From Galbibacter kalidii (GTDB taxonomy: Bacteria > Bacteroidota > Bacteroidia > Flavobacteriales > Flavobacteriaceae), in contig NZ_JAPFGA010000017.1 in the NCBI RefSeq assembly GCF_026241135.1, positions 1 through 64,000 of the forward strand: a stretch of 64,000 nt of DNA, given 5' to 3'. Below, in pieces: positions 44,745 to 52,270 of the stretch (positions are counted from its first letter, which is position 1; each line of letters starts with the position of its first letter). The notes under the pieces are model-generated. The model saw nothing but the letters and a program-made list of their open reading frames with translations, had not been told where the DNA came from and searched no databases. The position numbers were made by a program, and so were the translations under genes.

Positions 44745-44871
44745 TGAAAGAAGATTGGATTGAATGTACTTTGGGGGATATTGCTATAATTTATAACGGA
44801 AACAGTACCAATTGTTTGACACGGATATGGATTCTATTATCAATAAATTAAATGAAGTATTGGCAGCTTAA
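44744..44871 (+). pseudogene. Recombination scar: 5' end of an hsdS fused to 3' end of an hsdR
   Basis: ATG 44744 overlaps the DUF6161 stop and begins a new hsdS-like start, MKEDWIECTLGDIAIIYNGNSTN. After TACCAATTGTTT (44806-44817) the sequence is homologous, in another frame, to the end of hsdR: DMDSIINKLNEVLAA and stop (to 44871) against DMNEIINELNEVLAA at 43425-43470. The S frame stops at 44849-44851. So the start of one S gene was joined to the tail of another R gene at a short shared sequence. Both are remnants. Confidence 0.8.
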
Positions 44872-44905
44872 TGTTAAATGTGCTATTTTAATAACAAAAA
44901 CATCA

Positions 44906-44913
44906 TAAATTTG
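44906..44913 (+). promoter_or_regulatory. Bacteroidota -7 promoter element for the toxin-antitoxin pair (TAAATTTG)
   Basis: Exact TAnnTTTG match, 24 bases upstream of the antitoxin ATG. The pair can therefore be expressed apart from the RM operon. Confidence 0.55.
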
Positions 44914-44937
44914 AATTTGATAACACAAAACAACTTA

Positions 44938-45612
44938 ATGAACTTCGAAAATGCACCTAAATTAGGAATTGGTATTTATACGGCTAGTGAAATAGCCCAA
45001 ATACTTCGTGTGCCATATCAAAAGGTGTATACTTGGATGAATAAGTATTGGGATGGTAAATTAGGGAAAATATACGGTTCTAAATACTCTTGGCAAATGC
45101 ATGGCACAAGAGCAGTGAGTTTTCACACATTTGTAGAATTCTATATAATGATGTTGTTATCTGAAGCCGGGGTTAAACCAAAAGAAGTGCTCAACGCTCA
45201 CAAAGAATTAATGGAAATGTTCAAAACCCCTTTTCCTTTTGCGAAAAAAAAGGTTTTGGAAAGCCTCAGAAGTGATGGTAAAAAAATCTTTTTTGAAACC
45301 AACTCTGATACAATACTACAACTTGACGGCACTAAACAGTTCAATTTAAGTATTGTCAAGAAGTTTTTTGTGAACCTTGATTTTGACAATAATGACCTTG
45401 CTACCAGATTTTGGCCTATAGGAAAAGATAAATCAATTCTGGTAGACCCCAAAAGAAGATTTGGTCATCCTGTAATCGATGGAAAAAATATCTTTCCAGA
45501 GATAATCCACAAACACCATAGTGCCGGAGATCCCGTAAACTATATTGCTCATGTTTACGGACTTACAGAAGACGAAGTAAATCATGCTATTGAATTTTGT
45601 ACTGCAGCATGA
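44938..45612 (+). CDS. VapB45-like DUF433/MerR-type antitoxin
   Basis: 224 residues from ATG 44938 (MNFENAPKLGIGIYTASEIAQILRV). The N-terminal part is a MerR-like helix-turn-helix (YTASEIAQILRVPYQKVYTWMNKYW), followed by a DUF433 region that ends HVYGLTEDEVNHAIEFCTAA. It has the same size and order as the antitoxin of the mycobacterial VapBC45 system. It should neutralise the next gene product and autoregulate. A longer frame begins at 44878 but would cross the promoter. Confidence 0.75.
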   Translation: MNFENAPKLGIGIYTASEIAQILRVPYQKVYTWMNKYWDGKLGKIYGSKYSWQMHGTRAVSFHTFVEFYIMMLLSEAGVKPKEVLNAHKELMEMFKTPFPFAKKKVLESLRSDGKKIFFETNSDTILQLDGTKQFNLSIVKKFFVNLDFDNNDLATRFWPIGKDKSILVDPKRRFGHPVIDGKNIFPEIIHKHHSAGDPVNYIAHVYGLTEDEVNHAIEFCTAA

Positions 45613-46025
45613 TTATTTATCTTGACGAAAATATGCCCAAGCATCTAGCGGATGGTTTCAACACCATTCAAGCTCCAGAAAATCTAAAGACCGGTAATAA
45701 TATTGAGGTTAAGTATTTACCTGATGTTTATGGCTATGGCGCAAAAGATATTGATTGGATACCCAAGGTAGGTAAACAAAAAGCTTGCGTTATAACACAA
45801 GATATTAATATTACTAGACGAAAAGATGAACTGGAATTATATAAAAAGAATAATGTGGGGCTGTTTTTGTTAAGAGGACCAAGCAAGAAGAAAGGACTTG
45901 CCATTATGGAAATGGTAGAAGCTATTGCTAAAAATTGGAAAGAAATATGTGATATTGCCATAAAAGGGAATAAACCTTTTGCATATACCTTTACATTGAG
46001 GGGAAAAATGAAAAAGCTACCTTAA
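45609..46025 (+). CDS. VapC45-like PIN-like ribonuclease toxin
   Basis: 138 residues from ATG 45609, which overlaps the antitoxin TGA by four bases (ATGA). The start MIIYLDENMPKHLADGF and the middle ACVITQDINITRRKDE carry the acidic residues (Asp5/Glu6-like and Asp in TQD) of the PIN-like fold PF18478. The length equals that of the mycobacterial VapC45. It probably cleaves RNA when freed from the antitoxin. The hsdS gene starts three bases after its stop. Confidence 0.75.
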   Translation: MIIYLDENMPKHLADGFNTIQAPENLKTGNNIEVKYLPDVYGYGAKDIDWIPKVGKQKACVITQDINITRRKDELELYKKNNVGLFLLRGPSKKKGLAIMEMVEAIAKNWKEICDIAIKGNKPFAYTFTLRGKMKKLP

Positions 46026-46028
46026 AAG

Positions 46029-47264
46029 ATGACAAAACAAGATTGGGCAGAGTGTTGCTTTCAAGACTTATTGGATTACGAACAACCAACAAGATATATA
46101 GTTAAAAGCACCAAGTATAATGACAGTTATAAGACACCTGTTTTAACTGCCGGTAAAACTTTTATTAAAGGGTACACCAATGAAACTGATGGTGTTTTCG
46201 ACAATTTACCAACTATAATTTTTGATGATTTTACAACTGCTTCACAATTTGTAAATTTTAAATTTAAAGTAAAATCATCTGCAATGAAAATACTTGTGCC
46301 AACCAGCAAATTGGTGAATATACCTTTTGTTTATTATGCAATGCAGGTAAATCAAGTTAGAAGCGATACACATAAGAGATATTGGATTTCGGTTTTCTCA
46401 AAAAAGAAGTTCCTTTTACCACCTTTACCAGAAAAACACGCCATCGTCCAAAAAATAGAAACCCTCTTTAGCAGTCTGGACAACGGTATAGCCGACCTTA
46501 AAAAAGCCCAAGACCAACTTAAAACCTATCGCCAAGCCGTACTTAAAAAGGCGTTTGAGGGAATTGAGGAATTAGTTCCTTTAAATGAATGTGGTGAATG
46601 GAAAGGTGGTGGTACACCAAGTAAAAGAATAAATGAGTATTGGGAAAATGGTGATATTCCTTGGGTTAGTTCACGTGATGTAAAAACAAAAGAAATTCAC
46701 GATACAGAAAGGCACATTACAGAATTAGCAATACCAAATTCTAGTACTAAATGGATAGAAAAAGAATCTCTTTTATTTGTAATGAGAAGTGGTATTTTAA
46801 GAAGAATATTCCCTATTGCAATTGCTAAAAGAAGACTGTGCGTAAATCAAGATATACAAACAGTTTTTCTAAATGAAAATTGGTATTCGGAATATGTTTA
46901 TTGGTATTTATTAGGAAATGAATCTGATATACGACATTCCTGTTCAAAAGACGGAACAACTGTTGAGAGTATTGATGCAAATTCATTAAAATCATATCAG
47001 GTTCCCTTATGTTCAATCCAAGAACAACACCGCATCGTCCACGAAATAGAAAGCCGCCTATCGGTTTGTGATGCCGTAGAGCAAAACATAGCGGACAGCC
47101 TCGAAAAAGCTCAAGCCCTACGCCAAAGCATCTTGAAAAAAGCCTTTGAGGGCAAGCTGCTTAGTGAAGAAGAAATAGCAAAGTGCAAACAGCATAAGGA
47201 TTATGAGCCGGCTTCGGTTTTATTAGAAAAAATTAAAGCAGAAAAAAACAAAAATAAAGAATGA
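46029..47264 (+). CDS. hsdS: Type I restriction-modification specificity subunit
   Basis: A 411-residue specificity subunit with two target-recognition domains (about 1-130 and 183-320), each followed by a conserved helical spacer: IVQKIETLFSSLDNGIADLKKAQDQLKTYRQAVLKKAFEG and IVHEIESRLSVCDAVEQNIADSLEKAQALRQSILKKAFEG. It defines a split DNA target methylated by HsdM. The repeated LKKAFEG end of both spacers gives short direct repeats at which TRDs can be exchanged. It overlaps hsdM by four bases. Confidence 0.93.
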   Translation: MTKQDWAECCFQDLLDYEQPTRYIVKSTKYNDSYKTPVLTAGKTFIKGYTNETDGVFDNLPTIIFDDFTTASQFVNFKFKVKSSAMKILVPTSKLVNIPFVYYAMQVNQVRSDTHKRYWISVFSKKKFLLPPLPEKHAIVQKIETLFSSLDNGIADLKKAQDQLKTYRQAVLKKAFEGIEELVPLNECGEWKGGGTPSKRINEYWENGDIPWVSSRDVKTKEIHDTERHITELAIPNSSTKWIEKESLLFVMRSGILRRIFPIAIAKRRLCVNQDIQTVFLNENWYSEYVYWYLLGNESDIRHSCSKDGTTVESIDANSLKSYQVPLCSIQEQHRIVHEIESRLSVCDAVEQNIADSLEKAQALRQSILKKAFEGKLLSEEEIAKCKQHKDYEPASVLLEKIKAEKNKNKE

Positions 47265-48784
47265 CAGATTCAACAATCATATCAAAAATATGGAACCTAG
47301 CCAACGTACTACGCGACGATGGCGTAGGTTATGGAGATTATTTAGAACAAATTACCTATTTGCTGTTCTTAAAAATGGCAGATGAGCTTAACAAACCGCC
47401 CTATAACAAAGGTTTAAAATTCCCTAAACTAAAAGACGTAGAAGGCAACGAACAGCCTGATGCCGAAACCTGCAATTGGGAAACGCTGTCAAGCAAGCGC
47501 GGTGCCGAATTGGAAGCTTTTTACAGTCAGTTGTTGCGTACCCTTTCCACAGAAAAAGGCATGCTCGGGCAAATTTTTACCAAAAGCCAAAACAAAATTC
47601 AGGATCCGGCCAAACTGCTCAGGGTTATCGATATGATAGATCGCGAAGATTGGAATATGATGGGCGCGGATATTAAAGGTAAAATTTACGAAGGTTTATT
47701 ACAGAAAAATGCCGAAGACACCAAAAGTGGTGCCGGCCAGTATTTTACGCCCCGTGCCCTGATAAAAACCATGGTGGCTTGTGTACAGCCCAAGCCGCTA
47801 AAAACCATTGCCGATCCGGCCTGTGGCACGGGCGGTTTCTTTCTGACCGCTTACGATTGGATTACAAAACACAATAAACTGGATCGAGAAGAGAAAGAGT
47901 TTATAAAAAACTCGACTTTTCACGGAAACGAAATTGTAGCCAATACCCGCCGAATGTGTTTAATGAATATGTACTTGCACAACATTGGTGAAATAGATGG
48001 AGAATCATATATAAGCCCTAATGATGCCTTGATAGCAGATGATGGAAAACGCTTTGATTATGTGTTGGCAAACCCACCTTTTGGCAAAAAAAGTAGTATG
48101 ACAATCACCAATGAAGAAGGTGAAGCAGAAAAAGAAGATTTAAGTTACAACCGTCAAGACTTTTGGGAAACCACATCAAACAAACAACTCAACTTTTTGC
48201 AGCACATAAAAACCATGCTAAAAATAAATGGCGAAGCTGCGGTGGTATTACCTGACAATGTGTTGTTTGAAGGTGGTGCAGGAGAGGAAGTGCGCAAGCA
48301 GTTGATGAAAACAACAGAGTTGCATACTGTTTTCCGATTACCGACAGGAATATTTTATCGCCCGGGAGTAAAAGCCAATGTTTTGTTTTTTAACAACAAG
48401 CCCGCAAGCAAAGACCCGTGGACAAAAGAGATTTGGTTTTATGATTACCGCACCAATGTTCACCATACCTTAAAGAAAAAAACCATGACTGAGGCCGATT
48501 TGGCTGAGTTTGTCAAACTTTATAATCCCGGTAACATCAACAAACGTAAAGAAACTTGGAGTGTAGAAAATGAAGAGGGCAGGTGGCGTAAATACAGTTA
48601 TGAAGAAATCATGGCGAGGGACAAAACCAGTTTGGATATTTTTTGGCTAAAAGACAAGAGTTTGACCGATTTAGATAATTTACCGGATCCGGACATTTTA
48701 GCAAGTGAAATAATTGAAAACATCGAATCCGGACTAAATAGTTTCAGGGAAATCATGGAAACGATAAACGGGGAAATAGAATAA
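47261..48784 (+). CDS. hsdM: Type I restriction-modification N6-adenine methyltransferase subunit
   Basis: 507 residues. Motif I is DPACGTGGFF (185-194) and motif IV is NPPF (271-274), the N6-adenine pair of gamma-type methyltransferases. The N-terminal HsdM helical domain (IWNLANVLRDDGVGYGDYLEQITYLLFLKMADE) is complete. Its start overlaps the hsdS stop (ATGA). The order R, S, M with intervening genes is less common than M-S-R or R-M-S. No defects seen. Confidence 0.96.
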   Translation: MTDSTIISKIWNLANVLRDDGVGYGDYLEQITYLLFLKMADELNKPPYNKGLKFPKLKDVEGNEQPDAETCNWETLSSKRGAELEAFYSQLLRTLSTEKGMLGQIFTKSQNKIQDPAKLLRVIDMIDREDWNMMGADIKGKIYEGLLQKNAEDTKSGAGQYFTPRALIKTMVACVQPKPLKTIADPACGTGGFFLTAYDWITKHNKLDREEKEFIKNSTFHGNEIVANTRRMCLMNMYLHNIGEIDGESYISPNDALIADDGKRFDYVLANPPFGKKSSMTITNEEGEAEKEDLSYNRQDFWETTSNKQLNFLQHIKTMLKINGEAAVVLPDNVLFEGGAGEEVRKQLMKTTELHTVFRLPTGIFYRPGVKANVLFFNNKPASKDPWTKEIWFYDYRTNVHHTLKKKTMTEADLAEFVKLYNPGNINKRKETWSVENEEGRWRKYSYEEIMARDKTSLDIFWLKDKSLTDLDNLPDPDILASEIIENIESGLNSFREIMETINGEIE

Positions 48785-49058
48785 ATCAACGCTTTATGCT
48801 AGTGGAAAATCAGCTCCGAAAAGTCTCCCGACTTTGAGGGTCAACATTCCAACAAACCCAATAAAACAAATTTCCAATCTTTAATTTTAAACCTTAAACC
48901 ACCAATCAAACCGCAAAAATCCCTTAAGGTTTTGAAACTTTATAGCGTTTTGTTTCCTTATTACAACCTCTTTTTGTAATATAAATACGCTGTTTATAGG
49001 AAATTAATGATATAAGTTATATGTTTATACGTAGTAATAAACCTAAATAATTTATAAT

Positions 49059-49817
49059 ATGAATCAAACTTATGAGACCGGCCATGCTATAAATGTGGCC
49101 AACCTACAGAAAATGATCGAACAAATTTCCGTGTTCGGAGCCTACAATCCATCGGTAGAGGAGTTAAAAAAAGAAAACCTCACACAGTTGTACACCAAGG
49201 CGACGGAAGTCTTAAACAAGGTGGAAGAAAAACGCACCATCAACAAGCAAGCCATCCACGCCAGACAGGATGCCTATGAAGAGCTGAGACCAACCACCAC
49301 AAGGATCGTCAACCATCTGGACATTCTCAATCTTCCCGATGGGGATTTTGCCCAGGCCAAGTCCTTAAACAACCTGATCCACGGCAATAGAAAGAGGGGC
49401 GGAGCGTTAAAAAAAGATCCAGTGGATGTTTTTAGCGACGAGCCAGCCGGCGTGGGGGCAAAAGGAACAACCACCACAGTCTCAACCTCCCGCCAATCCT
49501 ATACACAATTGGCAGACAATTTTTCAAAATTGTTACAACTGTTGGAAAACATACCCAGCTATAATCCCAATATAGAAGAGCTAAAATTGGAAGAATTAAA
49601 AAACTTTCAAACAACCATGGTCGAAAGCACCAAAGCCGTAGACCAAACCGAAGCCGAACTCAACGCCGCACTAATAGAGCGAAACGAGTTGTTGTATGCC
49701 GAAGACACCGGCTTGTATGACATTGCCTTGGATGTAAAAAAATACGTCAAAAGTGTATATGGTGCTACCGCTCCAGAGTACACCAAGGTGTCCGGGATAA
49801 AATTTACAAACCCTTAA
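49059..49817 (+). CDS. Two-repeat helical protein with a dispersed element as linker
   Basis: 252 residues with two related halves: residues 10-75 (NLQKMIEQISVFGAYNPSVEELKKENLTQLYTKATEVL) and 155-225 (NFSKLLQLLENIPSYNPNIEELKLEELKNFQTTMVEST). The shared YNPxxEELK motif shows an internal duplication. Residues about 114-134 (GGALKKDPVDVFSDEPAGVG) are encoded by dispersed element copy C. I know similar two-repeat proteins only as hypothetical in Bacteroidota; a structural or DNA-associated role is a guess. It lies after the RM locus, with its own unassigned upstream region. Confidence 0.65.
   Translation: MNQTYETGHAINVANLQKMIEQISVFGAYNPSVEELKKENLTQLYTKATEVLNKVEEKRTINKQAIHARQDAYEELRPTTTRIVNHLDILNLPDGDFAQAKSLNNLIHGNRKRGGALKKDPVDVFSDEPAGVGAKGTTTTVSTSRQSYTQLADNFSKLLQLLENIPSYNPNIEELKLEELKNFQTTMVESTKAVDQTEAELNAALIERNELLYAEDTGLYDIALDVKKYVKSVYGATAPEYTKVSGIKFTNP
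49396..49458 (+). repeat. Dispersed hairpin element, copy C, inserted in frame in a coding sequence
   Basis: GGGGCGGAGCGTTAAAAAAAG, then ATCCA/TGGAT, GTTTTTAGCGACGAGCCAGCCGGCG, matching copies A and B base for base over most of its length. Its length (about 63 bases, 21 codons) keeps the frame open, and the TAA used as stop in copies A and B is read here in another phase. Confidence 0.8.
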
Positions 49818-50242
49818 TACATAATAACAAACCCAATTTAACAGGAACAGACCCCAATTTTACTTTGGGGCGTTCCTATGTTACTTTCTTACATCCCCAT
49901 TTTACTTTTTTGCATCCCTACTTTACTTTGTAGTATCCCCATTTTACTTTTTTGTATCCCTATTTTACTTTTCTGCATCCCTACTTTACTTTGTAGCATC
50001 CCTATTTTACTTTTCTGCATCCCTACTTTATTTTGTAGCGCCCCCATTTTACTTTCTTGCATCCCTAATTTACTTTGTAGCGTCCCCGTTTTACTTTCTT
50101 GCATCCTTAATTTATTATGAAAACTTCCCACTTCTAACCTCTAACTTCCTATATGGAATATTAAATTTTTGTGCTTAAAACATCTTTATTGTGCATTGGG
50201 CTCGTATATCTTACAAGTAGGAACTTACAAAAATTAATTAAA
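49818..50242. other. Intergenic region dominated by a tandem array
   Basis: Between the two-repeat protein and the next gene. It holds the 21-base tandem array (49852-50117) and a short AACTTCTAACCTCTAACTTC-like stretch (about 50128-50155). I see no convincing gene in it. Confidence 0.55.
49852..50117. repeat. 21-bp tandem repeat array, about 12 units
   Basis: Unit close to TTTACTTTTCTGCATCCCTAT. Alternate units carry TTGTAG or TTTCTG, giving a 42-base higher-order pattern. Because 21 is a multiple of three, all six frames show seven-residue periods: minus-strand MQKSKIG-type heptads (open over 49889-50131) and plus-strand CIPTLL-type heptads. I regard it as a repeat and not a gene. Confidence 0.8.
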
Positions 50243-50677
50243 ATGAAAACAAGAACAATATTGAATGTAGCATTATTAGCCGGATTTTTAGGCGTTGCCC
50301 AAACCGGATTTTCTCAAGAACTTAATGTTGAGCAAGCTACAGAAGTCAATGCTGAGGTAAAAACCGATGCAGCTACTGATGCCGTAGAAATGGCCACCGA
50401 AAAAAAGGAGGCTGCACTTGAAAAAGCTACAGAAGTAAAAGAAGCTGCAGTAGAAAAAGCAGCTGAAAAGAAAGAGGCCGCTGTTGAAACAGCCGTTGAG
50501 ACTGAAGAAGAAGCCAAAGCAGAAGCTACAGAAAAATCTACCGAAACAGTAGATGCCAAAGCTGAAATGGATTCTGAAGTAGAAACAAAGGTTGAAGCCA
50601 AAAAAGCAGAAGTAGAGACAAATGCAGAGACAAAAGCTGACGTAAAAGCAAAAAAGGATGAATCTAAGCGTAAATAA
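50243..50677 (+). CDS. Exported Lys/Glu/Ala-rich low-complexity protein
   Basis: 144 residues from ATG 50243. A signal peptide (MKTRTILNVALLAGFLGVAQTGFSQ) is followed by a mature part built of Ala/Glu/Lys/Val/Thr with imperfect repeats (KKEAALEKATEVKEAAVEKAAEKKEAAVE), which should form a long single helix or coiled coil. No cysteines or aromatics follow the signal. Possibly a periplasmic spacer or a stress-hydration protein; no family recognised. A strong terminator follows. The longer frame from 50171 lacks a sensible start. Confidence 0.7.
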   Translation: MKTRTILNVALLAGFLGVAQTGFSQELNVEQATEVNAEVKTDAATDAVEMATEKKEAALEKATEVKEAAVEKAAEKKEAAVETAVETEEEAKAEATEKSTETVDAKAEMDSEVETKVEAKKAEVETNAETKADVKAKKDESKRK

Positions 50678-50704
50678 TAGCTAAGAATTCCCTTTTTAAA
50701 AATA

Positions 50705-50743
50705 AAAAAAGCTGTTTCTAAACTATAGAAGCAGCTTTTTTGT
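50705..50743 (+). terminator. Rho-independent terminator
   Basis: AAAAAGCTG-TTTCTA and TAGAA-GCAGCTTTTT pair around a short ACTA-type loop and are followed by a T-run. Confidence 0.85.
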
Positions 50744-50852
50744 TACCTGAAAACAACCCAAGCTCCCTTTAAAAACACCTGTCATCGGTCACCTGCTCTC
50801 CGACTTATTCACAACTTTCCACTTCTAACTTCGTATTTCTAATTTCTTATTT

Positions 50853-51572
50853 TCACTCCACAATCTCCACAGACTCAATGATCACGTTTTTCATCGGCCA
50901 TTCTCCTTCATCAGTAGGCACGTGGTTGATTTTATCCACCACATTCATTCCGGAGATCACCCTGCCAAAGGCGGTGTACTTTCCATCGAGGTGATACGAC
51001 CCCGGACGGGTGGTCACGATAAAGAATTCGTAGGGAGAAGCCAGTTTATGCGGATTGCTCACATCGTCACTGCTGGGCATGGAGATTACGCCACGGTGGT
51101 GCTTAAAACCCTTTCGGGTGTCGGGAGGCAATAAATACAGTCCGATACTGTCCCTCTTTTTTGCGGTAGAAAGCATATCGGTATTCCCACCCTGAATGAT
51201 AAAATTCTTCACCACCCGGTGGAAATAGGTATTGTTGAAATATTTCTTTTTGGTCAGATAGATAAAGTTCGCTCTGTGATAAGGCGTTTGCTCATAGAGA
51301 TCAACCACAAAACTCCCCATGGAAGTATTGATCTTAACGATGTGTTCTTTGTGTTCCTTTTGGTATTCAAAGAAAAAAGGGATTGCGTTTTCATCAGTCA
51401 GTCTAAAGGGTTCTTCCTCCTTTTCTTCTTCTTTAACCGTAGCAGAATCTACAGCAATGGTATCTTTAACAACAGTTTGCTCTGTTTTGGTCTTTTTTTT
51501 GGAAGTTTCACCACAAGCCGATAAAATAAATAATAGTAATATTGTAGCTATCTGATAACAATATGTCCGCAT
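50853..51572 (-). CDS. Cyclophilin-type peptidylprolyl isomerase lipoprotein
   Basis: 239 residues from the ATG at 51572. A lipoprotein signal ends in Cys20 (LFILSAC), followed by a charged linker (about 22-60) and a cyclophilin domain (MGSFVVDLYEQTPYHRANFIYL, YFHRVVKNFIIQGGNTD, FFIVTTRPGSYHLDGKYTAFGRVI). It should assist folding of exported proteins at the membrane. A longer frame reaches 51917 but runs through the divergent NUDIX gene and is not credible. Confidence 0.9.
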   Translation of the reverse strand: MRTYCYQIATILLLFILSACGETSKKKTKTEQTVVKDTIAVDSATVKEEEKEEEPFRLTDENAIPFFFEYQKEHKEHIVKINTSMGSFVVDLYEQTPYHRANFIYLTKKKYFNNTYFHRVVKNFIIQGGNTDMLSTAKKRDSIGLYLLPPDTRKGFKHHRGVISMPSSDDVSNPHKLASPYEFFIVTTRPGSYHLDGKYTAFGRVISGMNVVDKINHVPTDEGEWPMKNVIIESVEIVE

Positions 51573-52220
51573 ATGAAGTTTGATAATTTTTACGATTTGA
51601 TCCCAAAAATAAAAAATATGCCACTCCCCGGGCAAGATTCCCACAACAAAATGACACCTTTGTTCAGAATCGAATACATGAACCAAATCGATCTCAATGA
51701 AATCGACGTCAAGCAATCGGCTGTGGCAGCACTGTTTTACCCGGCTACAGACGGACAAACCCGTTTTTTGTTGATTCTGCGGAAAGCCTACAATGGCGTA
51801 CATTCCAATCAGGTTGGATTTCCGGGTGGGAAAGTAGAGGAGGAAGACAGAAACCTTGAAGACACAGCCCTGCGGGAAACCCAAGAAGAAGTAGGGGTGG
51901 ACCCGGAGGATATTCAACTGATAAAAAAACTAACACCCTTATACATTCCGCCGAGTAATTATATGGTACATCCTTTCTTGTGCGTTTCTGAAAAGCCGTT
52001 GCGTTTTGTTCCCGAGGAAGAGGAAGTAGAAGAGATCATAGAAGCCTCTTTTTCCGATTTGATAGATGAAAACACGGTTTGTAAAGAAAATATTACAACA
52101 TCCTATGCTGAAAATATGGAGGTACCCACCTTTAAATTAAATCGTTATACCGTTTGGGGAGCTACCGCTATGATGTTGAGCGAGGTTAAAGAAATGTTTA
52201 AAGAACTGAGCAATGCCTAA
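51573..52220 (+). CDS. NUDIX hydrolase, CoA pyrophosphatase type
   Basis: A 215-residue NUDIX hydrolase. The box is GFPGGKVEEEDRNLEDTALRETQEEVGV; the TALRExxEEVG and LLILRKAYNGVHSNQVGFPGGK forms fit the CoA diphosphatase (NudL-like) group. N-terminal FYDLIPKIKNMPLPGQDSHNKM also fits that group and supports this start. It hydrolyses CoA or related nucleotides. Its ATG (51573) directly abuts the ATG of the divergent isomerase (51572), leaving no intergenic base. Confidence 0.88.
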   Translation: MKFDNFYDLIPKIKNMPLPGQDSHNKMTPLFRIEYMNQIDLNEIDVKQSAVAALFYPATDGQTRFLLILRKAYNGVHSNQVGFPGGKVEEEDRNLEDTALRETQEEVGVDPEDIQLIKKLTPLYIPPSNYMVHPFLCVSEKPLRFVPEEEEVEEIIEASFSDLIDENTVCKENITTSYAENMEVPTFKLNRYTVWGATAMMLSEVKEMFKELSNA

Positions 52221-52227
52221 GTTTTCG

Positions 52228-52235
52228 TATTTTTG
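52228..52235 (+). promoter_or_regulatory. Bacteroidota -7 promoter element (TATTTTTG)
   Basis: Exact TAnnTTTG match, 35 bases before the acyltransferase ATG and just after the NUDIX stop. Confidence 0.55.
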
Positions 52236-52270
52236 TCGCTTTGTAAACACTAGCATATAACTACAACTAA

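Noticed and set aside
40657..48784. Flanking direct repeats marking the RM locus as an integrated island
   Set aside because: I looked for long direct repeats at both edges and found only dispersed repeats that also occur elsewhere; no attachment site can be supported.
49852..50117. Repeated units as a CRISPR array
   Set aside because: The units are contiguous 21-base tandem copies without unique spacers, and no cas gene is nearby.
49889..50131. 80-residue minus-strand heptad protein as a gene
   Set aside because: All frames of the 21-base array are periodic, so an open frame is expected by construction; no start signal or conserved context supports it.
50853..51917. Isomerase starting at 51917
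   Set aside because: The extra 115 residues run antisense through the NUDIX gene; the lipoprotein signal begins at 51572.
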